The notes below the pieces were generated by a model, which was given only the letters and a program-made list of their open reading frames with translations, was not told where the DNA came from and did not search any database. The position numbers and the translations under genes were made by a program. This document shows, one piece after another, positions 50,535-58,431 of a stretch of 58,482 nt of DNA (position 1 is the stretch's first letter; the number at the start of each line of letters is the position of its first letter). The DNA is from an uncultured Eubacteriales bacterium (GTDB taxonomy: Bacteria; Bacillota; Clostridia; Oscillospirales; Oscillospiraceae). The stretch is from contig USEU01000003.1 in assembly GCA_900553805.1 (NCBI GenBank), positions 1 through 58,482 of the forward strand, read 5' to 3'.

Positions 50535-52739
50535 ATGAAAGAAACGCTGGAAAAAATCAAAGGAAAAATACGTCTGGACAGCCGCTATGTGCTGCCCGGG
50601 ATCGTCGTGGGCGCGCTGCTGGTGATCATTCTCATCTGGGCGCTGGTCGCCAGGGTATTCATCCCCGGCAATCGGTACAACGGCGCGCAGGCGCTGCTGG
50701 CCGCCGGGAAGTACCAGCAGGCCGCCGAGGGCTTCACCGCCCTGGGCAGCTACCGGGACGCCGCCGACCGGGCCAAGGAATGCCGCTACGCCTATGCCGA
50801 GGAGCTGCTGAGCCAGGGGCTTTATACCGAGGCCACCGCCCAGTTCAAGCAGCTGGGCGACTACTCCGACGCCAAGGCCCGCATCCAGGACGTGCGCTAC
50901 GCCGCGGCGGACGAGCTGCTCCAGGAGGGCAAGTATGACGAAGCGGCCTCCGCCTTCTATGCCCTGGGCGGCTACTCCGACGCCGCCGACCGCATTCTGG
51001 CCGCCCGGTACGACAAGGGCGAATCCCTGCTGGCCCTGGGCAAATTCGACGAGGCCGAAGCCACCTTCGAGGCCCTGGGCGACTACTCCGACGCCGCCGA
51101 GCGGGTGAAGGAGGTGCGCTACCAGCGGGCCGAGACCCAGCTGCGGGCCGGTCGCTACAACGAGGCCCGGGACGGCTTTGCCGCCCTGGCCGATTACTCC
51201 GACGCTGCCCAGCGGGCGGCGGACGTGGACCTGGAGATCTCCTATGCCGAGGCCGCCCGGCTGTTCAAGGCGGAGGACTACGCCGACGCCGTGCAGACCT
51301 ACGAGAAGCTGGGCAGCTTCAAGGACAGCGCCCAGAAGGCCCAGGAGGCCCGCTATGCCTGGGCGCAGGCGGAATTCCAGGCGGGCAGCTACGACCAGGC
51401 GGAGAGTCTGTTCCAGGCTCTGGGGGATTACTCCGATTCCGCCGAGCAGCTGCAAAAGGTGGTTTATGCCCGCAATGAGATGAAATACGCCGACGCCCAG
51501 AAGCTGCTGGACGTGGGCAGCTACGAGGCCGCCATTCTGGCCTTTGAGCAGCTGGGGGACTTCGGCGACGCTGCCCAGCGGGTGCTGGAGATCACCTACG
51601 CCTGGGCCCAGGAGCGCTACGAGGCCCAGGACTATGACAAGGCGGAGGAGCTGTTCATCAGCCTGGGCAATTACTCCGATGCCGCCGACCAGGCCGCTCA
51701 GGTGCGCAGCTCCCGGCTGTTCCACACCGTGGTGCGCGACACCACCCACACCCGCAAGTCCATTGCCGCCGGAGGCACCCTGACTGCGGCGGTGCGGGAA
51801 AACGGCACCGTGCTGATCGCCGGTACCGGCAAGGAGGATGTGTCCCAGGCGGAATCCTGGCGGGACATCTTCGCCGTTGATGTCGGCTCTGCCCACATCG
51901 TCGGGCTGAAAACCGACGGCACCGTGGTTGCCACCGGCTTCAACAAATACGGCCAGTGCGATGTGGCCGACTGGACGGACATCGTCAGCGTAGCCGCCGG
52001 TGCTACCCACACCGTGGGTCTGCGCTCCGACGGCACCGTGGTGGCCGTGGGCTACAATCTGGACGGCGAATGCGACGTTTCCAACTGGAAGGATATCATC
52101 GCCATCGCCGCCGGAGGCTACCATACCCTGGGTCTGCGGGCGGACGGCACCGTGGTCGCCACCGGCGAAAACTCCAACGGCCAGTGCGACGTGGCCGACT
52201 GGGGCAACATCAGCGCCATTGCCGCCGGGTTTGACCACACCATCGGCCTGCGCAGCAACGGCACCGTCATTGCCGCCGGGTCCAACGGCAACGGCAAGTG
52301 CGAGGTGGGCGAATGGAAGGATATCGTGGCCGTGGACGGCGGCTTTGACCACACGGTGGGCCTGAAGGCCGACGGCACTGCGGTGGCCACCGGGTTTGCC
52401 ATCTACGGGGCCTGCGACGTGGAGCAGTGGACGGATATCACCGAGATTGCCTGCGGCGACGACCACACCATCGGCCTGCACTACGACGGCACCGTCATTG
52501 CCACCGGCAGCAACAGCAAGGGCCAGTGCGACGTGGAGGAATGGACCAAGGTGCGGACCGGCGGCGAACAGGAAGCCGCGCCGGAGGCCACCGGGGAGCC
52601 CGAAGCCGCTACGGAGGAAACGGAAGCGCCCACGCAAGCCCCCGCCGAAGCAGACACGGAACCGGCCCCCGAGGCCACCGAAGACGGAGACGAGAAGGCC
52701 TCCGACGTGGCCGAGAGCCAGCCTGAAAAGACTGCATAA
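50535..52739 (+). CDS. membrane-anchored TPR-like repeat protein with seven RCC1 blades
   Basis: 734 residues. One membrane helix at about 19-44 (VLPGIVVGALLVIILIWALV). Residues 50-400 hold about ten helical units of 35-37 residues with the recurring sequence GxYxxAxxxFxALGDYSDAA, resembling TPR/Sel1 repeats. From about 409 to 678 follow seven RCC1-type blades, each with HTxGLRxDGTVVATGxNxxG and QCDVADW, enough for a complete propeller with a cysteine in nearly every blade. A 55-residue Glu/Ala/Pro/Thr tail ends the protein. Both repeat parts lie outside the membrane, so protein or wall binding is likely; no enzyme motif is seen. RBS AAGGAG. The GNAT gene follows after 14 bases. Confidence 0.88.
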   Translation: MKETLEKIKGKIRLDSRYVLPGIVVGALLVIILIWALVARVFIPGNRYNGAQALLAAGKYQQAAEGFTALGSYRDAADRAKECRYAYAEELLSQGLYTEATAQFKQLGDYSDAKARIQDVRYAAADELLQEGKYDEAASAFYALGGYSDAADRILAARYDKGESLLALGKFDEAEATFEALGDYSDAAERVKEVRYQRAETQLRAGRYNEARDGFAALADYSDAAQRAADVDLEISYAEAARLFKAEDYADAVQTYEKLGSFKDSAQKAQEARYAWAQAEFQAGSYDQAESLFQALGDYSDSAEQLQKVVYARNEMKYADAQKLLDVGSYEAAILAFEQLGDFGDAAQRVLEITYAWAQERYEAQDYDKAEELFISLGNYSDAADQAAQVRSSRLFHTVVRDTTHTRKSIAAGGTLTAAVRENGTVLIAGTGKEDVSQAESWRDIFAVDVGSAHIVGLKTDGTVVATGFNKYGQCDVADWTDIVSVAAGATHTVGLRSDGTVVAVGYNLDGECDVSNWKDIIAIAAGGYHTLGLRADGTVVATGENSNGQCDVADWGNISAIAAGFDHTIGLRSNGTVIAAGSNGNGKCEVGEWKDIVAVDGGFDHTVGLKADGTAVATGFAIYGACDVEQWTDITEIACGDDHTIGLHYDGTVIATGSNSKGQCDVEEWTKVRTGGEQEAAPEATGEPEAATEETEAPTQAPAEADTEPAPEATEDGDEKASDVAESQPEKTA

Positions 52740-52753
52740 AAAGAGACATCATC

Positions 52754-53314
52754 ATGCGCATTGAAAAGGTCACCCCGGCAAACGCGGCGGCGCTGCTGGA
52801 GATCTACGCTCCCTATGTGGAGCACACCGCCATCACTTTTGAATATGAGGTCCCCAGCCTGGAGGAATTCCGGCAGCGGATCGAGACCATCTCCGCCCGC
52901 TATCCCTATCTCAAGGCCGTGGGTGAGGACGGCACCGTCCTGGGCTACGCCTACGCCACCGCCTTCAAGGGCCGGGCGGCCTACGACTGGTCGGTGGAGG
53001 CCACCGTCTATGTGCGCCGGGACGTCCACCGTCAGGGGGCCGGGAAAGCGCTGTATCTGGCCCTGGAGAAGAGCCTGAAGGGAATGGGCATCTGCAACCT
53101 CAACGCCTGCATCGCCTACACCGACACCCCGGACGCCCATCTGACCAACGACAGCATGCATTTTCACGAGCACCTGGGCTACCGCCTGGTGGGCACCTTC
53201 CACCACTGCGCCTACAAATTCGGCACCTGGTACCACATGATCTGGATGGAAAAGGCCGTCGCCGACCACACAGTCCCCCAACCCCCCGTCCGCTTCGGCC
53301 AGTGGGAAATATAA
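52754..53314 (+). CDS. GNAT family N-acetyltransferase (phosphinothricin acetyltransferase-like)
   Basis: 186 residues. GNAT core: IEKVTPANAAALLEIYAPYV at the N-terminus, then WSVEATVYVRRDVHRQGAGK with the acetyl-CoA pyrophosphate loop (RQGAGKAL, about 94-101), and NDSMHFHEHLGYRLVGTFHH and YHMIWMEK typical of the Pat/YncA group. Members acetylate methionine derivatives or toxic amino-acid analogues; the substrate here is unknown. Fourteen bases after the RCC1 gene, so co-transcribed, and closed by the hairpin at 53325-53383. Confidence 0.9.
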   Translation: MRIEKVTPANAAALLEIYAPYVEHTAITFEYEVPSLEEFRQRIETISARYPYLKAVGEDGTVLGYAYATAFKGRAAYDWSVEATVYVRRDVHRQGAGKALYLALEKSLKGMGICNLNACIAYTDTPDAHLTNDSMHFHEHLGYRLVGTFHHCAYKFGTWYHMIWMEKAVADHTVPQPPVRFGQWEI

Positions 53315-53324
53315 CCTTGGATTC

Positions 53325-53383
53325 AGGGCAACACCGCGCGATTGTGTCTGCGGCTCGCAGACACAATCGCGCGGTGTTGCCCT
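53325..53383. terminator. perfect 28-bp hairpin between convergent genes
   Basis: Arms at 53325-53352 and 53356-53383 are exact reverse complements with a 3-base loop. It lies 11 bases after the GNAT stop and 7 bases from the flavodoxin-like gene stop, so it can end both transcripts. Its outer part equals the end of the element at 28603-28830, suggesting it derives from such an element. Confidence 0.75.
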
Positions 53384-53390
53384 TGGTCTT

Positions 53391-54008
53391 TTACCGAATG
53401 AAATGCGTCGAGATGCGCGGTTCCTTTTCCGGCAGGCCGTAGGTCTGCTTGCCCAGGGCGATGGACTTCATCAGGAAGCTCATGTTCCGGGCCAGGGTGC
53501 GCATGATCTGCTTGCCCTCGCCGTCCTGGTCAGCCTCGCCCTTGCTCAGGCCGTGGATGCTGTTCCAGTACTGGCTGGAGGCAATGGGCATGCCGGAGAT
53601 GGTGAAGAATTTGTTCAGCTCGTCAAAGGTGGCCGAGCAGCCGCCCCGCCGGGCGCACACCACGCTGGCACCCACCTTCATGGTCTTGTCAAAGCCGGTG
53701 CTGTAAAACAGCCGGTCCAGCAGCGCCACCAGGGTGGGATTGGCCGAGGCGTAATAGACGGGGGAGGCTACCACCAGGCCGTCTGCCGCCTGGAATTTGG
53801 GGGCAAGCTCGTTGACGATATCGTCAAACACGCATTTGCCCAGCTGGCCGCACTTGCCGCAGGCAATACAGCCGCGGATATCCCGCTGCCCCACCTGGAC
53901 GGTCTCCGTTTCGATCCCCTCCCGGGCAAACACCGCCTCCATCTCCCGCAGGGCCACCGCCGTATTCCCGTTCACTCTGGGGCTGCCGTTGAGCATCAAT
54001 ACCTTCAT
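53391..54008 (-). CDS. NADPH-dependent FMN reductase / flavodoxin-family protein
   Basis: 205 residues from the ATG after AAGGAGG; the longer upstream frame lacks a site. Flavin phosphate loop LNGSPRVNGNT (about 5-15), a cysteine segment GCIACGKCGQLGKCVFDD (about 47-64) characteristic of the iron-sulfur flavoprotein/WrbA-like group, and VVASPVYYASANPTLVALLD. The three close cysteines (C-x2-C-x2-C-like) may bind a cluster or be redox active. Likely quinone, azo- or nitro-compound reduction. Single gene with its own promoter. Confidence 0.9.
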   Translation of the reverse strand: MKVLMLNGSPRVNGNTAVALREMEAVFAREGIETETVQVGQRDIRGCIACGKCGQLGKCVFDDIVNELAPKFQAADGLVVASPVYYASANPTLVALLDRLFYSTGFDKTMKVGASVVCARRGGCSATFDELNKFFTISGMPIASSQYWNSIHGLSKGEADQDGEGKQIMRTLARNMSFLMKSIALGKQTYGLPEKEPRISTHFIR

Positions 54009-54093
54009 TGAAATTCCTCCTTGCCGAATATACCATATGCCGGTCTTTCTCTCACATAGAACCCGCACCCCCGCCGGGGATGGCTCCATCTCT

Positions 54094-54122
54094 ATTATAC
54101 CACAACCCCGCCCAAATAGCAA
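54094..54122 (-). promoter_or_regulatory. promoter of the flavodoxin-like reductase gene
   Basis: TTGCTA (54117-54122), 17 bases, TATAAT (54094-54099), about 85 bases before the ATG. Confidence 0.65.
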
Positions 54123-54261
54123 GCCCTTTTTTCCGCCCCGCCACCGCCCTTTCGGCGGGGCGGCAAATGGATATTCTCGTAAATATTATGCATAAATATT
54201 CGTTCGATTTTCTGTATGGCTCCATGAATATGCGTATATCCACAGTGTATTTGAATATTTT

Positions 54262-54275
54262 TGTGACTTATCACA
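54262..54275. promoter_or_regulatory. 14-bp palindrome TGTGA-CTTA-TCACA, candidate regulator site
   Basis: Perfect 5-bp arms with a 4-base spacer, 46 bases upstream of the -35 box of the importer promoter. The spacing resembles CRP/FNR-family half-sites, but no such regulator is encoded in the window. Confidence 0.35.
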
Positions 54276-54320
54276 TAGGAATCCCTGGTTTTTCCATTGT
54301 GATATTGTATGAAAATACAG

Positions 54321-54349
54321 TTGACATCGAATAATATACGAGTTATAAT
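54321..54349 (+). promoter_or_regulatory. consensus promoter of the amino-acid importer operon
   Basis: TTGACA (54321-54326), 17 bases, TATAAT (54344-54349): a fully consensus sigma-A promoter about 55 bases before the ATG. Confidence 0.9.
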
Positions 54350-54408
54350 TCAACCATCAAAAATCCCCACAGGGAAAACAAAATCAACTAAAAAAGGAGA
54401 TTGGTTTT

Positions 54409-55254
54409 ATGAAAAAGATCATCGCTCTGGTAATGGCACTGGCCATGCTCTCCAGCCTGTTTGTAATGACGGGAAGCGCGGAGGAAAAGACGGAAGTCAA
54501 GACTGTAACGCCCGGCGTGCTCACCGTAGCCACCAGCCCGGACTTCGCCCCCATGGAGTTCGTTGACGCCACCAAGGAAGGTCAGGACATGTTCGTCGGC
54601 TTCGACGTCACCCTGGCAAAATACATCGCTGAGCGCCTGGGCCTGGAGCTGGTGATCATGCCCATGAGCTTCGACGCCTGCCAGACCGCTGTTTACGCCG
54701 GCACCGTGGACATGGCCATTTCCGGCTTCAGCTGGACCGAGGAGCGGGCCGAGAACTACAACATCTCCGATTACTATCACGCCGGTGACAACGAGGATCA
54801 GCAGCTCCTGATCACTCTGGCCTCCAACGGCGACAAGTATTCCACCGCCGAAGGCCTGAAGGGCGCGAAGATTGGCGCACAGAACGCCTCCCTGCAGCAG
54901 TCCCTGACCACCGAACAGCTGCCCGACAATGAGCTGGTCCTCTTCACCGATCTGGGCACCGCCGTGCTCCAGCTGAAGAACGGCGACTTCGACTGCATCG
55001 CTGTGGCGAAGGGCAACGGTGAAGCCATCATCGCCAGCAACCCCGAGATCGCCCGGTCCGGCTTCTTCTTCGATGTGGATGAGAAGTACACCGGCAACGT
55101 GGTCCTGCTCCAGAAGGGCAACGACGCCATGACCGAGGCCGTCAACGAAGCGCTGGACGCTTCCAAGGACGAGTGGAATACCTGGTATGAAGAGGCCAAG
55201 GCCATCTCCGGCATTGAAGCTTCCTACGACGATGAGGGCAACGCCGTCGAGTAA
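54409..55254 (+). CDS. amino-acid-type ABC importer solute-binding protein
   Basis: 281 residues. Signal peptide 1-24 without a clear lipobox (MLSSLFVMTGSAEE), so it may be retained by other means. The family 3 binding domain follows: GVLTVATSPDFAPMEFVD (about 36-53), GFDVTLAKYIAERLGLELVI, VDMAISGFSWTEERAENYNI and a C-terminal VNEALDASKDEWNTWYEEA. These proteins bind polar amino acids or related zwitterions. RBS AAAGGAG. First and likely most expressed gene of a four-gene operon, with hairpins behind it. Confidence 0.9.
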   Translation: MKKIIALVMALAMLSSLFVMTGSAEEKTEVKTVTPGVLTVATSPDFAPMEFVDATKEGQDMFVGFDVTLAKYIAERLGLELVIMPMSFDACQTAVYAGTVDMAISGFSWTEERAENYNISDYYHAGDNEDQQLLITLASNGDKYSTAEGLKGAKIGAQNASLQQSLTTEQLPDNELVLFTDLGTAVLQLKNGDFDCIAVAKGNGEAIIASNPEIARSGFFFDVDEKYTGNVVLLQKGNDAMTEAVNEALDASKDEWNTWYEEAKAISGIEASYDDEGNAVE

Positions 55255-55271
55255 GCGCGGAACCGCAAAAT

Positions 55272-55300
55272 AACCGGCAGCCCCTGCGGCTGCCGGTTTT
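55272..55300 (+). terminator. partial terminator after the binding-protein gene
   Basis: AACCGGCAGCC / GGCTGCCGGTT stem with a 5-base loop and TTTT. The following permease has no promoter of its own, so some read-through is expected. Confidence 0.7.
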
Positions 55301-55308
55301 CCCCGCAG

Positions 55309-55358
55309 GTGCTTTTCTTCTGAACGCGGTCAAAGCGCCGCACTGAGAAGAAAAGCAC
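55309..55358 (+). repeat. second intercistronic hairpin before the permease gene
   Basis: GTGCTTTTCTTCT (55309-55321) is the exact reverse complement of AGAAGAAAAGCAC (55346-55358), with a smaller GCGG/CCGC stem inside the loop. It may protect the upstream message or set the ratio of binding protein to permease. Confidence 0.65.
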
Positions 55359-55388
55359 ATACGAATTGATTTGAAAGGAATAGATACT

Positions 55389-56111
55389 ATGGATTTTAGC
55401 TTATTTCTTCCCAACCTGGCAAAGATCTGGAGCAAATACTGGAAGCTGTTTTTGATCACCGGCCTGGAGAACACCCTGATCCTCACCATCATCTCCGTGT
55501 CCCTGGGCACGGTGCTGGGCACCCTGGTGGCCATGCTGAAAATGTCCCGGCTGCGCGTTGCCCGGTTCATTTCCTCCGTATATGTAGAGGTGATCCGGGG
55601 CACGCCCATCCTGCTCCAGCTGTATGTGTTCTATTTTGTGCTGCCCAATGTGTTCACCTTTATGAAGCTGAGTCAGTTCATGTGGGTGTCCGTCGCCCTG
55701 TGCATCAACTCGTCCGCCTATGTCTCCGAGGTCATCCGGGCCGGCATCCAGGCCGTGGACAAGGGGCAGACCGAGGCCGCCCGCTCCCTGGGTCTGAGCG
55801 AGGGACAGACCATGCGGAAGATCATCCTGCCCCAGGCCGTGCGCAACATTCTCCCCGCCCTGGGCAACGAGTTCATCATGATGCTGAAGGAGACCTCCCT
55901 GGCCTCCACCTTCTTCCTGGGGGACATCATGACCTCCTACCTGATCGTGAAGGGCGCTACCTTCCTGACGCTGGAGCCGCTGACCATCGTGGCCGCCATT
56001 TATCTGTGCGTCACCTACCCGCTGAGCAAGCTGGTTGATAAATTCGGCAAGAAAATGTCCAACCCCAACAGCTATCGGAATCGGAAAGTGAAAGCAGGAG
56101 GCAAGGTTTAA
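55389..56111 (+). CDS. amino-acid-type ABC importer permease
   Basis: 240 residues from the ATG after AAAGGAA. HisM/GlnP-type permease with five membrane helices. N-terminal [20 protein letters not shown], then the strongly conserved [20 protein letters not shown], and the EAA loop [20 protein letters not shown] followed by [14 protein letters not shown] homodimer would form the channel. The ATPase gene follows after two bases. Confidence 0.94.
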   Translation: MDFSLFLPNLAKIWSKYWKLFLITGLENTLILTIISVSLGTVLGTLVAMLKMSRLRVARFISSVYVEVIRGTPILLQLYVFYFVLPNVFTFMKLSQFMWVSVALCINSSAYVSEVIRAGIQAVDKGQTEAARSLGLSEGQTMRKIILPQAVRNILPALGNEFIMMLKETSLASTFFLGDIMTSYLIVKGATFLTLEPLTIVAAIYLCVTYPLSKLVDKFGKKMSNPNSYRNRKVKAGGKV

Positions 56112-56113
56112 CC

Positions 56114-56896
56114 ATGGAAATGATCAAAACTGTTGATTTGCATAAGAGCTTTGGCGACCTGCACGTGCTCAAGGGCGTCAGCCAGACCATTGAAAAGGGC
56201 GAGGTCGTCTCCGTGATCGGCCCCTCCGGCGGCGGCAAGAGCACCTTCCTGCGGTGCCTGAACCTGCTGGAAAAGCCGGAGAGCGGCAAGATCTACTTTG
56301 AGGGCGACGAGATCACCGGCAACCTGACCAAGGAGGAAAAGCAGCTGATCCACCAGGGCAAGCTGCCCAAGCCCGCCAAGGTGGACATCGACGTGCACCG
56401 CCAGAAGATGGGCATGGTGTTCCAGCACTTCAATGTATTTCCCCACCTGACGGTAGCCAAGAACATCACCCTGGCTCCCATAATGCTGAAGAAAAAGTCC
56501 GAGGCCGAGGCAAACCAGATGGCCAAGGATCTGCTCAGCCGGGTGGGCCTGCTGGATAAATACGACGAAATGCCCGGCAACCTCTCCGGCGGGCAGAAGC
56601 AGCGGCTGGCCATCGTCCGTGCGCTGGCCATGGAGCCGGACGTGATGCTGTTCGACGAGCCGACCTCCGCCCTGGATCCCGAAATGGTGGGCGAGGTGCT
56701 GGACGTGATCAAGGGCCTGGTGGATACGGGCATGACCTGCGTCATCGTTACCCATGAGATGCGCTTTGCCAGAGAGGTGTCCGACCGGGTGCTGTTCATG
56801 GCGGAGGGCAATATTCTGGAGCAGGGCAGCCCGGAGCAGATCTTCGGCAGCCCCACCCATCCCCGGCTGAAGGACTTCCTGGCCAAGGTGCTGTGA
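56114..56896 (+). CDS. amino-acid-type ABC importer ATPase
   Basis: 260 residues. Walker [10 protein letters not shown] (about 37-45), Q-loop [13 protein letters not shown], signature [15 protein letters not shown], Walker [22 protein letters not shown]-loop [15 protein letters not shown]: a standard GlnQ/HisP-type subunit. About 15 extra residues ([20 protein letters not shown]) precede the Q-loop compared with GlnQ. AGGAGG lies in the end of the permease gene. Confidence 0.95.
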   Translation: MEMIKTVDLHKSFGDLHVLKGVSQTIEKGEVVSVIGPSGGGKSTFLRCLNLLEKPESGKIYFEGDEITGNLTKEEKQLIHQGKLPKPAKVDIDVHRQKMGMVFQHFNVFPHLTVAKNITLAPIMLKKKSEAEANQMAKDLLSRVGLLDKYDEMPGNLSGGQKQRLAIVRALAMEPDVMLFDEPTSALDPEMVGEVLDVIKGLVDTGMTCVIVTHEMRFAREVSDRVLFMAEGNILEQGSPEQIFGSPTHPRLKDFLAKVL

Positions 56897-56950
56897 TTCC
56901 CCGGGAGCGCGGCAAAAACAATTACTCTGATTACTCTGAGGTGACCTGAT

Positions 56951-58372
56951 ATGATCGACAAACAGAAGCTTTATAATACCATCGACGAAAACGCCCCGGA
57001 GATCATCGCCCTCAGCGATGCCATCTGGGAGTACGCGGAGCTGTCCATGGAGGAATACAAGTCCGCTGCCTACTACTGCGAGCTGCTGGAAAAAGAGGGC
57101 TTCACAGTGGAGCGGGAGCTTTGCGGCATCCCCACCGCCTTCTCCGGCAGCTTTGGCTCCGGCAGTCCCCGCATCGGCATTCTGGGCGAATTTGACGCCC
57201 TGTCCGGCCTGTCCCAGGTGGCCGGGAGCACGCGGAAGCAGAGCCTGGTCCCCGGCGGCAACGGCCACGGCTGCGGGCACAATCTGCTGGGCGCGGGCTC
57301 CTTCGGCGCGGCGCTGGCCATCAAGAAGGCCATTGAAGCCGGGGCGCTCCAGGGCACCGTGATCTTCTACGGCTGTCCCGGCGAGGAGGGCTGCGCGGGA
57401 AAGACCTTCATGGCCCGGGGCGGCATGTTCCGCGACCTGGACGCCGCCCTGACCTGGCACCCCGGCAGCACCAACGAGGTCACCGTAGGCTCCAACGCCG
57501 CCTGCATGCAGGTGGAGTATTCCTTCCACGGCGTGGCCTCCCACGCGGCGGGCAGCCCGGACAAGGGGCGCTCCGCGCTGGACGCGGCGGAGCTGATGCA
57601 CGTGGGCGTTCAGTTCCTGCGGGAGCACATGCCCCCCCACAGCAGCGTCCACTATTCCATCACCGACGGCGGCGGCGTCTCTCCCAACGTGGTCCAGGCG
57701 GAGGCCAAGACCGTGTTCATGGTGCGCAGCGAGACGGTGCGCAAGGCCAAGGAGCTGCTGCACCGGGTGAACAACATCGCCCAGGGCGCGGCGCTGATGA
57801 CCGACACCCAGGTCACCACCCGGCAGATCGACGGCACCGCCTCCACCGTGTCCAACGAGGCGCTGGAGCAGGTGATGTACGAGAACATGCAGCAGGTGCC
57901 CATCCCCGCCTACACCCAGGAGGAGCTTGCCTTCGCCCAGGTGCTCCACGACACCTGCCCCGCCGCCCTGCCCGGCACCCTCTCGGCGACCAACCGGGAC
58001 ATCCGCGCCTTTGTGGAGGAGAAGACCGACGGCGGCAAGCGGGCGATGAATGACTTCATCATCCCCTACGTGCCCTCCACCATGTTCACCCCCGGCTCCA
58101 CTGACGTGGGCGACGTGAGCTGGCTCACCCCCACCGCCCAGTTCACCACCGCCACCTGGGTCAGCGGCACCCCCGGTCACTCCTGGCAGAACGTCTCCCT
58201 GGGCAAGACCGGCATTGCCTACAAGGGCATGCTCCAGGCCGCCAAGATCCTGGCAGGAGCCGCCGCCGACCTGATGGAGTCCCCGGCGCTGCTGGAGAAG
58301 ATCCGCAAGGAATTCAACAAGAACGCCGCCGGGGGCTACGACTGCCCCATCGGCAAAGAGGTCACATTCTAA
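56951..58372 (+). CDS. M20 family amidohydrolase (AbgB-like)
   Basis: 473 residues. M20 metallohydrolase with the metal-binding motif GHGCGHN (105-111), catalytic region FYGCPGEEGCAGK and TWHPG, and a lid domain (about 190-300). Length and ADLMESPALLEKIRKEF at the end resemble p-aminobenzoyl-glutamate hydrolase subunit B and related aminoacylases, which split an amide bond and release glutamate or another amino acid. Closely behind the amino-acid importer genes (54-base gap, no terminator), so the importer probably brings in an N-acyl or p-aminobenzoyl amino acid that this enzyme cleaves. RBS GAGGTGA. An AbgA-type partner is not present. Confidence 0.9.
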   Translation: MIDKQKLYNTIDENAPEIIALSDAIWEYAELSMEEYKSAAYYCELLEKEGFTVERELCGIPTAFSGSFGSGSPRIGILGEFDALSGLSQVAGSTRKQSLVPGGNGHGCGHNLLGAGSFGAALAIKKAIEAGALQGTVIFYGCPGEEGCAGKTFMARGGMFRDLDAALTWHPGSTNEVTVGSNAACMQVEYSFHGVASHAAGSPDKGRSALDAAELMHVGVQFLREHMPPHSSVHYSITDGGGVSPNVVQAEAKTVFMVRSETVRKAKELLHRVNNIAQGAALMTDTQVTTRQIDGTASTVSNEALEQVMYENMQQVPIPAYTQEELAFAQVLHDTCPAALPGTLSATNRDIRAFVEEKTDGGKRAMNDFIIPYVPSTMFTPGSTDVGDVSWLTPTAQFTTATWVSGTPGHSWQNVSLGKTGIAYKGMLQAAKILAGAAADLMESPALLEKIRKEFNKNAAGGYDCPIGKEVTF

Positions 58373-58388
58373 CAGATACATAAAACAT

Positions 58389-58431
58389 CTGCGGCTGTAA
58401 GCGTTTCGCTTACAGCCGCAGTCGGTTTTTT
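58389..58431 (+). terminator. intrinsic terminator of the importer-amidohydrolase operon
   Basis: Perfect 15-bp stem CTGCGGCTGTAAGCG / CGCTTACAGCCGCAG, 3-base loop, then TCGGTTTTTTAG. The remaining 51 bases to the window edge show nothing. Confidence 0.95.

Larger units (their letters stand above)
54009..54408. other. divergent intergenic region between the reductase and the amino-acid importer
   Basis: 400 bases with no gene. It contains the reductase promoter (54094-54122), a 10-bp G/C palindrome (CCGCCCCGCC / GGCGGGGCGG, 54133-54163), then a very A+T-rich stretch with a TGCATAAATATTCG word (54189-54202) that resembles an ArgR box. A TGTGA-4-TCACA palindrome (54262-54275) and the importer promoter follow. 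Confidence 0.7.

Noticed and set aside
54133..54163. G/C palindrome considered as a terminator
   Set aside because: No T run follows it on either strand and no gene ends nearby.
54009..54408. T-box or riboswitch before the amino-acid importer
   Set aside because: The leader after the consensus promoter is only about 55 bases, too short for a T-box, and no specifier or conserved aptamer core was seen.
56108..58381. 757-codon minus-strand frame opposite the ATPase and amidohydrolase genes
   Set aside because: Low-complexity His/Gly/Leu/Asp composition, antisense to well-supported genes; produced by high third-position G+C.
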